Shown: one piece after another, positions 8,098 through 17,482 of the stretch
Layout: every line of letters begins with the position of its first letter
How positions within the stretch are numbered: position 1 is the stretch's first letter
Assembly (NCBI GenBank): GCA_013376735.1
Contig: VINJ01000001.1
Coordinates: 2,170,001 to 2,234,000, forward strand
Source of the DNA: a bacterium Scap17
GTDB taxonomy: Bacteria; Pseudomonadota; Gammaproteobacteria; Pseudomonadales; Halomonadaceae
DNA: 64,000 nt
Direction: 5' to 3'
The notes under the pieces: model-generated
What the model was told of the DNA's origin: nothing
Databases searched by the model: none
The model's input: the letters and a program-made list of their open reading frames with translations, nothing else
Translations under genes and position numbers: made by a program

Positions 8098-10308
8098 TCA
8101 CTGTTGCCGCTGACGCAATGCATCACTTTGCAAGGTTAGCTGAACTCGCGTCAGCCAGCCCGCCAGCAGCGCCTGCTTGTGCCGACTCATGGTGCGATGT
8201 TGCTCGATCACTTCGCATAATCGATCGCCGGCCGCGCGCATTCTGGTTGGGCTCTCCCCTCGGGCACAGCGCTGATAGTCATCCGCCAGCGCATGGATCA
8301 ATTCGCGCAAGGCGTGCTGTACCGGGCGCGGCACATCGTTGCCCAATTCGCGCCGCACGAAGCCTATGCCGCGTCCGATATCCATCCCTGTCAGGCCCAG
8401 CGTCAGTAGCGGCATGCCGAGCACTTGCTCCTGTGCAGCATCGGGCTGGCCGTTTGCCGTTTCGCCACTGCGGCGCGCTTCCTGTTCACGACTGCGAGTC
8501 TGCTCATGCCGGGCCAGGCGCAACAGCCTGTCGCCCATACGGCCGCCGAACCAGCTGTCCAGGCGTTCGGTAGAGCGCTCCGCCAGCTCACGAATATCAC
8601 TCGCCGTGGCGCGAATCAGCTGGCGCTTGTCCCAACCGGCTCCCGGCACAGGGATCAGGCGGAATCCAATGATGGTCACGATCAGACCGATCCCGGCTGC
8701 CAGACTCCGATTGAGGGTATAGGCGACATCGAAGGTCATACCGTTGTCCGGCATCACCAGCAGAATATTGAATACCACGAAGGGCAAGGCGATCCCCGCC
8801 AGCGCCGGCACAACGGCCCCCAGCAGGCCGAGGAACAGGGGAATACTGAAGATGATCACGAAGGACACGAAATGCTGGGCGTGACTGAGCATGACATTGC
8901 CGAACAGCAGTACGCTCGGGACCGCCAGCAGCAAGCCCTTGAGCACCATCGGAATGATCGGTGCCGGATCACCGCGACTGACGAAGATTCCCGAGAACAG
9001 CGTGCCCAGCAGCATGGCCACCGCACCGTTGTCCCATGCCGTCGCAAGCCAGAAAATCGCCGTGGCACTGAAGATGGTCATCGCACGCAGCGCATCGATG
9101 GCGGCGCGACCATGATCTCGGTGCCAACTCATGCTCGGCTGACGCAGCTGATGTCGGCCGGGATGATTGATGACCTCACGTGCCTGCAGGATGACCAGCG
9201 CATGCCCCAGTACCTCACGCAGACTGAACAGCAGCCGAGCCTCCAGCGCGGTAATGCTTCGCTGACCGCGTGACAGCCGTAGACATTCGCCGCGCAGCTC
9301 CCTGAGTGTCTTGCGGGCCTGAGCCGTGCCCTGGTTGTCTGCCATGCTCTGAAAGGCCGCACCCAGGCGTTGCATCAGGTCCTGTGTCGGCTGGCTGAAG
9401 CGTTCGGCTTCCTGTCTCCGGGTCTGGGTCAGCTCACCCGTCGGTGCGATCGGCTTACCGTCATCGCGCTGTGATGGCACGAAGAACTCGGGATGACGCA
9501 GCTGGTGCAGGGCCTTGAGGGTCGCGTAGAGACGCATGCTTCGCCGCGTCAGCAGGTGTACACCACGTATGCGCCCCTTGCCCTGGGGGCCTTCATAACG
9601 CGCTGAATGGGCATCGATCTCGAGATTGTTGAGCGCATCCAGCCCGGTCATCATCTGCTCGAGCATCGCCATGCGTTCCTGATGCTGATCCTTTTGCCGT
9701 CCAGTAGTCTTGCCTCCCTCTAACGGCATCGAGAAGGCCAGCGCCATATAGCGAAAGGTGGCGTTCACCGCCGTATCCGACAGCTTGCCGAGATGATCAC
9801 GCACGCGAATCGGCCAGACCAGCGCACTCACGACGACGGCACACAACGCGCCAAGACTCAGCTCACTGAGACGTGCCAGTGCCACCGAGAAGAAGTCATC
9901 CGGCGCCGAGGACGTCAGCACCACGATGATCATGCAGGCCACCGCCGCCATCACACAGCCATAGGACAGATTATTGTGTGTCAGCGAGGCGCCATAGATG
10001 CATAGCCCGATCCATAGCGTGACCGAACCCAGCGCCAGTTCGGGCACCTGGGCAAAGCAGCCCATGATCACCACGGCCACACAGGTACCGACGAAGGTTC
10101 CCGTAACCTGACAGATGCCCTTCTCGACCACCATGCCCGACATCGGACGTGTCTGCAGAAACGCCGCCGAGATCAGCGCCCAATAGGGTCGATCGAGATC
10201 AAAGAAGAAGGCAGCGTAGAGGGCCAGCGCCATCGCCAGCACACCCTTGGTGGCAAACTTGAGCGCGAACGGCGAAGGCCTGAGGAAGGCAGCCAGAGCG
10301 GGAGACAT
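8098..10308 (-). CDS. FUSC-family inner-membrane efflux protein (AaeB-like)
   Basis: The 736-residue protein has two hydrophobic blocks (about residues 20-180 and 400-540), each followed by a long soluble helical region. This is the duplicated layout of FUSC proteins such as AaeB and fusaric-acid resistance pumps. PYWALISAAFLQTRPMSGMVVEKG near the N-terminus is a family signature. It follows the HlyD-type gene by three bases and forms the pump subunit of a DUF1656-HlyD-FUSC set. In E. coli AaeAB exports aromatic acids such as p-hydroxybenzoate; the substrate here is not shown. Confidence 0.87.
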   Translation of the reverse strand: MSPALAAFLRPSPFALKFATKGVLAMALALYAAFFFDLDRPYWALISAAFLQTRPMSGMVVEKGICQVTGTFVGTCVAVVIMGCFAQVPELALGSVTLWIGLCIYGASLTHNNLSYGCVMAAVACMIIVVLTSSAPDDFFSVALARLSELSLGALCAVVVSALVWPIRVRDHLGKLSDTAVNATFRYMALAFSMPLEGGKTTGRQKDQHQERMAMLEQMMTGLDALNNLEIDAHSARYEGPQGKGRIRGVHLLTRRSMRLYATLKALHQLRHPEFFVPSQRDDGKPIAPTGELTQTRRQEAERFSQPTQDLMQRLGAAFQSMADNQGTAQARKTLRELRGECLRLSRGQRSITALEARLLFSLREVLGHALVILQAREVINHPGRHQLRQPSMSWHRDHGRAAIDALRAMTIFSATAIFWLATAWDNGAVAMLLGTLFSGIFVSRGDPAPIIPMVLKGLLLAVPSVLLFGNVMLSHAQHFVSFVIIFSIPLFLGLLGAVVPALAGIALPFVVFNILLVMPDNGMTFDVAYTLNRSLAAGIGLIVTIIGFRLIPVPGAGWDKRQLIRATASDIRELAERSTERLDSWFGGRMGDRLLRLARHEQTRSREQEARRSGETANGQPDAAQEQVLGMPLLTLGLTGMDIGRGIGFVRRELGNDVPRPVQHALRELIHALADDYQRCARGESPTRMRAAGDRLCEVIEQHRTMSRHKQALLAGWLTRVQLTLQSDALRQRQQ

Positions 10309-10311
10309 GGA

Positions 10312-11307
10312 TCAGTGCTTCCCGTCTTCGTCTTGGACGGCCTGAGCTGTCTCGACCGATTCCGCCTCGACAGACGTTGCTTCGACAGACTCTGCCTTGG
10401 CCTGCGTCGCCTCATCATTGCCATCCTCAGCAGTGATCAGCCTGACACTCGCCGTCATGCCGGCGGCAAGATTGACACCTGAGGCACGCACCGCCTCGAT
10501 ATCATCGAATTCCACCCGCACCGGAATGCGCTGCGCCAGACGCACCCAACTGAAGGTGGCACTGACCTGGGGCAGTTGCTGGGCATTGGTCGCGGTATTG
10601 TCATCGGCGATGCCCTGACCGATCCCCACGACTCGCCCCTTGAAGTCTTCATTGCCGCTCATCAGCGTGATCTGGACCGGATCGCCCGGACGCACATGCT
10701 GCAGCTTGGTCTCCTGGAAGTAGGCGCTCAGGTAGAAGGAGTCATCCTTGATCAGTGCCATCACCGACGTGCCTGCCGTGACGTAATTGCCCTGACTGAG
10801 ATGCATGTTGAGGATACTGCCGTCGGCGGGTGCCACCAAACGCGTACGATCGAGATCCAGCTGCGCGGATTGCACCGCGGCTTCGGCCTGTTGCACATCA
10901 GCGCGGGCAACCTCGGCTTCCAGGCGCGCACTGTCGCGTTCTTCCTCACTGATGGCACGATTGGTCAAGCGACCACGACGATTGGCCTCATGCTCCTTCA
11001 GGCTCAGGGTCGCCTTGGCACTGGCCAGACTGGCCTTGGCCTTGGCGAGCGCGGCCTCGTAGCGCGCACGATCGACCTGAAGGATGACGTCCCCTTCCTT
11101 GACCCGCGTGGTATCCGCCACATTCAGCTCACGCACCCAGCCGGAGACATCCGAGCTCAGCGTGATCACCTCGGCACGCACCCGGGCGTCACGCGTCCAG
11201 GGACTGTACATGTAGGTATTCCACAGCCACACGGCACACCAGGCTGCAGCCGCCACCAGACATAGAGTAATGATCCATTTGACGGCTTTGTGTCGCAGGT
11301 TGCGCAT
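10312..11307 (-). CDS. HlyD/EmrA-family periplasmic adaptor (AaeA-like)
   Basis: Start chosen at 11307 (MRNLRHKAVKW) because AAGGAA precedes it; an in-frame ORF runs 32 codons further upstream without such a site. The 331-residue protein has one N-terminal membrane anchor, then barrel-sandwich halves (WTRDARVRAEVITLSSDVSGWV and TRLVAPADGSILNMHLSQGNYV) around a coiled coil. It bridges the inner-membrane FUSC pump to an outer-membrane channel. Its C-terminal tail after about residue 295 is low-complexity and built of 5-residue repeats (KAESV, EATSV, EAESV), matching a 15-bp DNA repeat. Confidence 0.88.
   Translation of the reverse strand: MRNLRHKAVKWIITLCLVAAAAWCAVWLWNTYMYSPWTRDARVRAEVITLSSDVSGWVRELNVADTTRVKEGDVILQVDRARYEAALAKAKASLASAKATLSLKEHEANRRGRLTNRAISEEERDSARLEAEVARADVQQAEAAVQSAQLDLDRTRLVAPADGSILNMHLSQGNYVTAGTSVMALIKDDSFYLSAYFQETKLQHVRPGDPVQITLMSGNEDFKGRVVGIGQGIADDNTATNAQQLPQVSATFSWVRLAQRIPVRVEFDDIEAVRASGVNLAAGMTASVRLITAEDGNDEATQAKAESVEATSVEAESVETAQAVQDEDGKH
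10349..10408. repeat. 15-bp tandem repeat, 4 copies, in the 3' end of the HlyD-type gene
   Basis: Four consecutive 15-bp units begin at 10349, 10364, 10379 and 10394. The middle two are nearly identical (GCCTCGACAGACGTT and GCTTCGACAGACTCT). They encode the Ala/Glu/Ser/Val pentapeptides of the adaptor's C-terminal tail. Confidence 0.8.
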
Positions 11308-11412
11308 GCGGTTTCCTTGGGGAATAGAGGGGCTGGGGAAAATGGGTGGCACGAAAGGGTTCGCGGGGAAATCGAGATGACGAATGGCGAGACGCTGGGG
11401 CAATGACGTACG

Positions 11413-11655
11413 TCACGTCACGAGGGCTACCACCGCCGCCAGACAGATGACAAACAGCGAGATATCGAACCAGGCCTCGAACCAGAGTTCGTGATTGGCC
11501 AGCAGACGATGCAGCAACGTACGAATGAGCCCCGCCGCCAGCAAGGCGACCAGGGCATAAACCAACATCGGGCTGATCAGGAATTCCCCGACCACCATTT
11601 CATGCAGCGCATTGAAGCCAGACCCAACATCATTGCCTGCGGCGATTTCCTTCAT
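11413..11655 (-). CDS. DUF1656 small membrane protein (AaeX-like)
   Basis: Start chosen at 11655 (MKEIAAGNDVG), seven bases after AAGGA. The 80-residue product has two membrane helices (VYALVALLAAGLIRTLL and ISLFVICLAAVVALVT) joined by a short loop, and an N-terminal GEFLISPML stretch typical of DUF1656. Such proteins are nearly always encoded directly before an HlyD adaptor and a FUSC pump, as here. The exact role of the family is not established; it is presumed to be an accessory subunit of the pump. Confidence 0.8.
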   Translation of the reverse strand: MKEIAAGNDVGSGFNALHEMVVGEFLISPMLVYALVALLAAGLIRTLLHRLLANHELWFEAWFDISLFVICLAAVVALVT

Positions 11656-12026
11656 CGAGATGTCCTTGACTTGCGTTATGCGAGAGCTGGCTTGCGTATG
11701 CGAGAGGGGGCTTTCTTCAAGCGATAGCTGTATAGCGACTGCCATGCGTGCAATCAGCGTTCAACGATGGTGGCTGCCTGGCGTTCATTCAAGGCCTGCG
11801 GGTGAACTGTTCCACTACGCGAATCTTGAGGGCAGCATCATCGCTGAGAATATATGCAGGCTAACATTTTTCACCGCCGTGCACCGTTGCGTGAGAAGAA
11901 TCACCCCATTCCTTGCACAGCGCGCGACCAGAATCCGCTCTCCATTTGGCTGAGCGCTAACCGGGACAATCAGCCTGGACACCAGGTATTCAGGTGGTAG
12001 CAGCGGCCAAGGTGGCCTGAAACGCA
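11656..12026. other. Intergenic region with a 20/21-bp tandem duplication
   Basis: No gene is supported here. At 11670-11710 the unit CTTGCGT(T)ATGCGAGAG occurs twice in tandem, in the leader of the efflux operon. The rest, up to the TRAP terminator, shows no recognisable site; no LysR-type regulator is next to the efflux genes. Confidence 0.6.
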
Positions 12027-12055
12027 AAACGGCTTACCCATAAGGCAAGCCGTTT
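12027..12055 (-). terminator. Terminator of the TRAP transporter operon
   Basis: The stem AAACGGCTT/AAGCCGTTT, extended by CC/GG after one mismatch, is followed on the minus strand by TTTTGCGTTT. It lies 45 bases after the dctM-type stop codon. Confidence 0.75.
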
Positions 12056-12099
12056 CATTTCGCACAGTGAAGACATCAGTTGATGATCGTGAGGGTCTA

Positions 12100-13395
12100 C
12101 TACACCGCGTAGCCGAGCACGCGTGGCAGCCACAAGGCGAGCTCAGGGAACAGCATCACCACCGCCAACGCCGCCAGCATCGCTACCACGAAGACCATCG
12201 CCCACCCGACCGTCTTCTCGAGTCTTACTCCGGCTACGCTACTGGTCACCATCAGGTTGACCGCGACTGGCGGGGTGAACTGCCCGATCGCGATGTTCAT
12301 CGCCAGCAGGATACCGAACCACACCGGATGCCAGCCGAAGTGCTGCATCACCGGAATCAGCACCGGCATCAGGATCAGGTAGATGGAGACCGCATCCAGC
12401 AGCATCCCGGCGATCAGCACTGCCACCATCACCAGAATCAGCAGCGTCGTTCCGCTATCCGACAGCGTGATCAGCCATTCAGCGAGATGGCGGAAGGTGC
12501 CCAACATGGTACCCGCCCAGGCGAATATGCCCGCCAGCGCGATGATGAGCATTACCACACCGGAGATGACGGCCGCCTCCCTGAGCAGTTCCCACACCTG
12601 AGAGAGCTTGAGCTCACGGGTGATGAAGAGCCCGACACACAGCCCGTAGGCGGCAGCTACTACCGCCGCTTCCGTGGGCGTGAAGAGGCCTGAGCGCAGT
12701 CCGCCAAGGATGATCACCGGTGCCAGCAGGGCCGGGATCGCTGCGCGGAACGCCGGACCCAGCGCGATACGCTCGACCTGAGTCGGGTCTTCCCAGCGAT
12801 AGCGACGCGAGAGGAACCAGGCCGGCAGCAGCAAGGCCACACCCACCAGCAAGCCCGGAATCAGGCCCGCAGCAAACAGCGCACGCAGATCCACCCCCGG
12901 GACCACGATGGAATAGAGGATCAATGCGATGGACGGCGGGATCAGGATCGCCGTGGAGGCCGAGGCCGCAATCAGCGTCGCCGAGAACGCCTTGGGATAG
13001 CCTGCCCGTGTCATGCTGGGAATCATCACCATCGCCACCGCGGCAGCATCCGCCGGGCCGGAACCACTCATGCCGCCCATGATCAGGCATACCAGCACCG
13101 CCACCAGTGCGAGCCCCCCGTGACGCGGGCCGATCAACGCCTGGGCGAAGCGCACCAGCCGCGCCGCCACTCCGGCACGCTCGAACACCAGCCCGGTCAG
13201 GATGAACAGCGGAATGGCGATCAGCGGATACTTGGCGATGCTGTTGTAGGTATTGGTGCCGAGGGTGGCCAGCATGCTGACCGGCAGCCCCGCGACGATA
13301 CCCACCGCCCCCGAGAGCCCCAGCGCGAAGGCCACCGGCACGCCGAGTATCAACAGCGCGGCGAAGCTTGCAAGCAACCAGAGATCAGGACTCAT
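12100..13395 (-). CDS. dctM: TRAP transporter large permease, DctM family
   Basis: Start chosen at 13395 (MSPDLWLLASF), preceded by AAGGAG. This 431-residue protein has about 12 membrane segments and the DctM signatures: PLFILTGLVFERAGVAARLVRFA, GGMSGSGPADAAAVAMVMIPSM and PTEAAVVAAAYGLCVG. It is the Na+- or H+-driven transport channel of a tripartite ATP-independent periplasmic transporter. It overlaps the dctQ-type gene by 11 bases, so the two are co-translated. Substrate unknown. Confidence 0.92.
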   Translation of the reverse strand: MSPDLWLLASFAALLILGVPVAFALGLSGAVGIVAGLPVSMLATLGTNTYNSIAKYPLIAIPLFILTGLVFERAGVAARLVRFAQALIGPRHGGLALVAVLVCLIMGGMSGSGPADAAAVAMVMIPSMTRAGYPKAFSATLIAASASTAILIPPSIALILYSIVVPGVDLRALFAAGLIPGLLVGVALLLPAWFLSRRYRWEDPTQVERIALGPAFRAAIPALLAPVIILGGLRSGLFTPTEAAVVAAAYGLCVGLFITRELKLSQVWELLREAAVISGVVMLIIALAGIFAWAGTMLGTFRHLAEWLITLSDSGTTLLILVMVAVLIAGMLLDAVSIYLILMPVLIPVMQHFGWHPVWFGILLAMNIAIGQFTPPVAVNLMVTSSVAGVRLEKTVGWAMVFVVAMLAALAVVMLFPELALWLPRVLGYAV

Positions 13396-13996
13396 GATCT
13401 GACTCCTTGTGCTCCGGCGATGCATTCTGACCGGGTCCCTGCCCAGGCCCTTGCACAAGACGCTCGACACACTGCTGCAACTGACGCCAGGCCATCGCCA
13501 GCGCCAATATCGGCAGCCAGATCACGTACCACCAGTTGGGCAGACCCAGCCCCGGTGACAGCGAGTCCCACTGATACTCCTCCAGCGCGAAGGTTCCCCC
13601 GAACCACACCACCAGCCCCAGCACGACCAGCACCGCCAGAGTCTGCACGATCACGACCAGTCGCCACAGCGACAACGGCAGCACGTCTTCCAGCAATGCG
13701 ATACGAATATGTGCCTGACGGCGAATCGCCACCGAGGCGCCCGCCAGCGTCAGCAATACCAGCAGGAAGACCGAGAATTCCTCGGTAAAGGCAAAGGAGG
13801 CATCGGTGGCATAGCGCACCACCACATTGGCCAGACTGATGATACCGATAAGTCCCAGCGCCAACGCCGCCAGCCAGGACTCCGGCCGCACACGTGGCGG
13901 TGGCCTGTCCACGGGGGCAGGCGCTGCGCTGGTGCCAGTTTGATGTGAGGTTTGTTGAGACGGTTTTTGAGCCGATTGTTGCGACTTTTGCGACAT
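13385..13996 (-). CDS. dctQ: TRAP transporter small permease, DctQ family
   Basis: 203 residues with four membrane helices (about 43-63, 75-100, 115-135 and 155-175) and the family pattern RRQAHIRIALLEDVLP. It is the membrane partner of DctM that helps dock the binding protein. The first 40 residues are a polar Gln/Ser/Pro-rich extension, and the C-terminus (after about 182) is also polar. No clear ribosome site is seen before the chosen ATG, so the true start could be a few codons further in. Confidence 0.87.
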   Translation of the reverse strand: MSQKSQQSAQKPSQQTSHQTGTSAAPAPVDRPPPRVRPESWLAALALGLIGIISLANVVVRYATDASFAFTEEFSVFLLVLLTLAGASVAIRRQAHIRIALLEDVLPLSLWRLVVIVQTLAVLVVLGLVVWFGGTFALEEYQWDSLSPGLGLPNWWYVIWLPILALAMAWRQLQQCVERLVQGPGQGPGQNASPEHKESDHES

Positions 13997-14126
13997 GACG
14001 CGCGATCCACACGAACGCCGAGGCTGTCAGGCCCCGGCGTGGTTCTTCACTCAATAACGCGCACAGACCGCATTATTCCCGATGTCATCTGCTCAGTGAG
14101 CAGCGGCGATGATGGCCCTGGCAGAC

Positions 14127-15254
14127 TCAGCGCGAGGCCTTGACCTCGGCACGTGCCGTCTCGACCAGCGCCTCACCGATCTTCGGTGTCCAGCTTTCGT
14201 AGACCGACTGGGTGGCGTCACGGAAGGTCTGCATCGCATCCTCATCGAGCTTGACGACATTCACGCCGCGCGCCTCGATGTCCGCCAGCCGCTGGGCATT
14301 GCCTTCACGACTCATGGCGATCTCCCAGGCACCCGCTTCCCTGGCGGTCTCGGTCAGCAGCGTGCGCTCCTGTTCACTGAGCGACTTCCACACGCGCTGG
14401 TTGGCGGCAAAGATCAGCGGGTCCGCCATGTAGTGCCAGAGGGTCAGGTGGGTCTGACCGACCTGGTCGATGCGTGCGACATCGAACACCGACAGCGGGT
14501 TCTCCTGCCCATCCACCGCGCCGGTGGTCAGTGCCGGCTTGGCATCCGCCCAGCTCATCTGGGTCGGGTTGGCGCCCAGCGCCGTGAAGGTGTCCTGGAA
14601 CAGCGGCGAGCCCACTACACGAATCTTCAGGCCCTTCAGGTCATCCGGCGAGGTTATCGATTTCGACGAATTGGACACCTCACGGAAGCCGTTCTCGCCC
14701 CACGCCAGCGGCTTGATGCCCTTGGACTCGATGGCGGCGAAGACCTGCTTGCCCGACTCGCCCTGGGTCAGCGCATCGATGGCGGCGTGGTCCGGCATCA
14801 GGAATGGCAGCGAGAACAGATTGAGCTCCGGTACCTGGGGCGACCAGTTGATGGTCGAGCCCACCGCGAGATCGATCAGCCCCTGACGCATGGCCGAGAA
14901 CTCCTTGGTCTGGTCCCCCGCCACCAGCTGAGCGTTCGGATAGACGCGCAGAGTGAGCTCGCCACCGGAGCGCTCCTCTACCAGCTCCGCCCACTTCTCG
15001 GCCGCCTGCCCCCACGGGAAGGCATCCGACAGCACGGTGGAGACGGACAGCTCGCGCGCCTCGGCATCACTCGCCATCAGCGGTGACAGCAAGGCCAGGC
15101 CAAGCACGCCAGCCATCAAGGCAGAGCGACTCGTGACAGTGACACGCGGGCGCGCGGTCTGGCTTTGAGAAAGGGCTGGAGAATGATCCGAAGTGCAGTG
15201 ATGCAGATGACGAGGGGCGGGGCCAGCGTTGGCGTGTACAGCGGTCAGGGTCAT
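14127..15254 (-). CDS. dctP: TRAP transporter substrate-binding protein, DctP family
   Basis: Start chosen at 15254 (MTLTAVHANAG), seven bases after AAGAGG; an in-frame ORF runs a further 66 codons upstream with no such site. The 375-residue protein has an unusually long polar lead (about 45 residues) before a signal-peptide core (LMAGVLGLALLSPLMASDAEA). The mature part carries family motifs: WAELVEERSGGELTLRVYPNAQL, a KGLKIRVVGSPLFQDTFTALGANPT strand and WADAKPALTTGAVDGQENP. It captures an organic-acid type ligand in the periplasm; identity unknown. First gene of the dctP-dctQ-dctM operon. Confidence 0.9.
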   Translation of the reverse strand: MTLTAVHANAGPAPRHLHHCTSDHSPALSQSQTARPRVTVTSRSALMAGVLGLALLSPLMASDAEARELSVSTVLSDAFPWGQAAEKWAELVEERSGGELTLRVYPNAQLVAGDQTKEFSAMRQGLIDLAVGSTINWSPQVPELNLFSLPFLMPDHAAIDALTQGESGKQVFAAIESKGIKPLAWGENGFREVSNSSKSITSPDDLKGLKIRVVGSPLFQDTFTALGANPTQMSWADAKPALTTGAVDGQENPLSVFDVARIDQVGQTHLTLWHYMADPLIFAANQRVWKSLSEQERTLLTETAREAGAWEIAMSREGNAQRLADIEARGVNVVKLDEDAMQTFRDATQSVYESWTPKIGEALVETARAEVKASR

Positions 15255-15390
15255 GAATAACCTCTTGATTATGATGTTGTTGAGTGTGTCCAGAGGCAGA
15301 TTCGCATCTACTTTGGTCGCTGACCATTCGACCATGCGACAGATCGGTGCTTTTTCGACGCTCATATGCTGTCTCGCTGCATTACCGATT

Positions 15391-15411
15391 ACTGTATATC
15401 CATCCACCCCA
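15391..15411. repeat. Direct repeat copy 1, possible operator
   Basis: ACTGTATATCCATCCACCCC followed by A. A second copy at 15623 differs at one base. This copy lies about 137 bp upstream of the dctP start. The left half (CTGTATAT) resembles a LexA half site, but the right half ends CAC, not CAG. Confidence 0.6.
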
Positions 15412-15622
15412 CGGATTTTCCGAGACCTCTTGCGTACGAAACGCTCGACCATGTGATGTCATCAGCGTGTGTCACCAAGGAGTGTATCCAGCGATGCAAG
15501 AGGGCCAACCCTCGCACAGGCCCCGCCAGCAGGGAGTTTGACGATATTTTCCTTCGCATGATGCCGTGCCTTTACAGCGCCAGCGTGTCCCGAGTCCGGG
15601 TCGGGTCATGATTTCATGAGTG

Positions 15623-15643
15623 ACTGTATATTCATCCACCCCA
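15623..15643. repeat. Direct repeat copy 2, possible operator
   Basis: ACTGTATATTCATCCACCCC followed by A, in the same orientation as copy 1 and 232 bp from it, 212 bp upstream of the MFS start. The conserved block ends sharply on both sides, which suggests a protein-binding site rather than a recent long duplication. Confidence 0.6.
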
Positions 15644-15854
15644 TTACATCCTTGAGACAAATTTCACGATATGTCGCCTTTCAACCACGCAATGGCGTAC
15701 CACGGGTCGCAGACTCCGGATTCGGCCGGTAGACTGAGCGCCGTTCCCGCAAGGACCAACCACGACTGACCAACATCACGCACGCAAGTGTCGTACCTGA
15801 CATCTCGTCGGCACCGCTCCCACGGTCCCGACCCCGACCGATGAGGCCCCTTCC

Positions 15855-17456
15855 ATGCCGCACCCCCAGCAGGAAGCCGTACCCACTCCCACCTTCGAGA
15901 CCGAGCCTCTCGACACCTCGCGCAAACGACTGCAGCCGACCAGCAGTCTCGGCGCAGCGGTCGTTCTGTGGTCGCTGCTGCTGGGAATGGGGATGCTGAT
16001 GCTGGCCAACGGACTGCAGGGCAGTCTATTGGGGATTCGTGCTTCCTCGGAAGGCTTCAGCAACACCATGACGGGCATCATCATGTCGGCGTATTTCGCC
16101 GGCTTCCTGCTCGGCTCGACGCTTGCACCGCGCAAGCTGCGCCGGGTCGGTCATGTGCGCACCTTCGCGGCGCTGGCCTCCATCACCTCAGTGTGCATCC
16201 TGATCCACGCACTCTATGTGGTGCCCGAGGTGTGGATCGCCATGCGCTTCATCACCGGCTTCGCCTTCGCCGGTCTCTACGTGGTGGCGGAGAGCTGGCT
16301 CAACAGTCAGGCGACCAACCAGATGCGTGGCCGTCTACTGGCCATCTACATGGTGATCACCTATCTGGGCATGGGCGGCGGCCAGTTGCTGCTCAACGTC
16401 GCCAACCCGGAGACCTACCTGCTGTTCATTCTGGTATCGGTGATCATGTCCTTGGCGCTGGTGCCGATGCTGCTGTCCGCCTCACCGCAACCGGAAGGCG
16501 CGCAGCCGGAGGCCATGGGACTGGTGCGTCTACTGCGCCTGGCACCGCTGGGCACCCTGGGCGGCTTTGCCACCGGTATCGCCAACGGCACCGTCTTCGG
16601 CATGGGCGCGGTGTATGCCGACCGCGCCGGCCTGCCGGTGCAGGAAGTCTCCTGGTTCATGGGCGCCTTCATTCTGGGGGCCGCACTGCTGCAATGGCCG
16701 CTGGGCAAGCTCTCCGACAAGCTGTCGGCCAAGAAGGTGATTCTGGGCTGCAGTCTCGGGGCGATCGCGCTGTCCATCGGTGGCGTGCCGTTCAGTGGCG
16801 GCAGCATGATGACCATGGTGCTGCTGGGTGCAGGCCTCGGCGGGCTGATCCTGACCCAGTACTCGCTGTTCCTTGCCGCCGCCAACAATCTGCTGACAAC
16901 GGCCCAGATCATCTCCGCCAGCGGCACGCTGGTGCTGATGCATGGCGCCGGCGCGATTCTGGGCCCGCTCACCGCGGGTCTGCTGATGGAGCGCTTCGGG
17001 GCCGTCGGCTTCCTCTATACCCTGACCGCCATTCACGTGCTGATCGTGATTCTGGCCGCCAGTGTCACCAGCAAGCCGCGTCAGGAGCTGGAGGCCGAGG
17101 AAGGCGATCACCCCGGCCACTATGTGGTGGCGCCCTCCACCACCAGTCCGCTGAGCGCCGCCTGGGTCGAGGAGGCCATCACCGAGCCGGAAACCGGTCA
17201 GCTGGAATTCGACTTCGATGCCGAACCTGAGCCGGAGCCGAGTGAGGAAGAACTTGCCGCCCAGCAACAGGAAGCGGCCTCCGAAGCAGAAGAAGGCGTC
17301 GTTCAGCAGGTCGACAATGAGGAAGGCGTGATGAACGACCGCGTCACCGGCATGGAAGACGACTGGCATCTGGATGGCCATATCGACGAGCAGGCCCAGC
17401 ACCTCAGCGAAGAGGAACGTCGCGTCAAGTCGGAACCGGAGCGCGAGAGCTACTGA
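15855..17456 (+). CDS. MFS transporter (YcaD-like) with acidic C-terminal tail
   Basis: The 533-residue protein has 12 membrane segments from about residue 35 to 405. The IIMSAYFAGFLLGSTLAPRKLRRVGHVRTFA loop and GFAFAGLYVVAESWLN helix match the YcaD-like branch of the major facilitator superfamily. After about residue 410 comes a soluble tail of about 120 residues, very rich in Glu, Gln and Asp (for example EPEPEPSEEELAAQQQEAAS), which is not part of the usual transporter. Substrate unknown. It is monocistronic, with a strong terminator just downstream. Confidence 0.87.
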   Translation: MPHPQQEAVPTPTFETEPLDTSRKRLQPTSSLGAAVVLWSLLLGMGMLMLANGLQGSLLGIRASSEGFSNTMTGIIMSAYFAGFLLGSTLAPRKLRRVGHVRTFAALASITSVCILIHALYVVPEVWIAMRFITGFAFAGLYVVAESWLNSQATNQMRGRLLAIYMVITYLGMGGGQLLLNVANPETYLLFILVSVIMSLALVPMLLSASPQPEGAQPEAMGLVRLLRLAPLGTLGGFATGIANGTVFGMGAVYADRAGLPVQEVSWFMGAFILGAALLQWPLGKLSDKLSAKKVILGCSLGAIALSIGGVPFSGGSMMTMVLLGAGLGGLILTQYSLFLAAANNLLTTAQIISASGTLVLMHGAGAILGPLTAGLLMERFGAVGFLYTLTAIHVLIVILAASVTSKPRQELEAEEGDHPGHYVVAPSTTSPLSAAWVEEAITEPETGQLEFDFDAEPEPEPSEEELAAQQQEAASEAEEGVVQQVDNEEGVMNDRVTGMEDDWHLDGHIDEQAQHLSEEERRVKSEPERESY

Positions 17457-17482
17457 TCACGTCTGATGAAATGCTCTATCAA

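Larger units (their letters stand above)
15255..15854. other. Divergent intergenic region between the TRAP operon and the MFS gene
   Basis: Six hundred bases with no convincing gene. It must hold the promoters of dctP (minus strand) and of the MFS gene (plus strand). Its notable content is a 21-bp near-identical direct repeat at 15391 and 15623. Confidence 0.6.

Noticed and set aside
14109-15086. 325-codon ORF opposite dctP
   Set aside because: Antisense shadow of a clear TRAP binding-protein gene; no family features.
15391-15643. Calling the 21-bp repeats true LexA (SOS) boxes
   Set aside because: Only the left half fits; the obligatory CAG right end is CAC in both copies, and neither flanking gene is a typical SOS gene.
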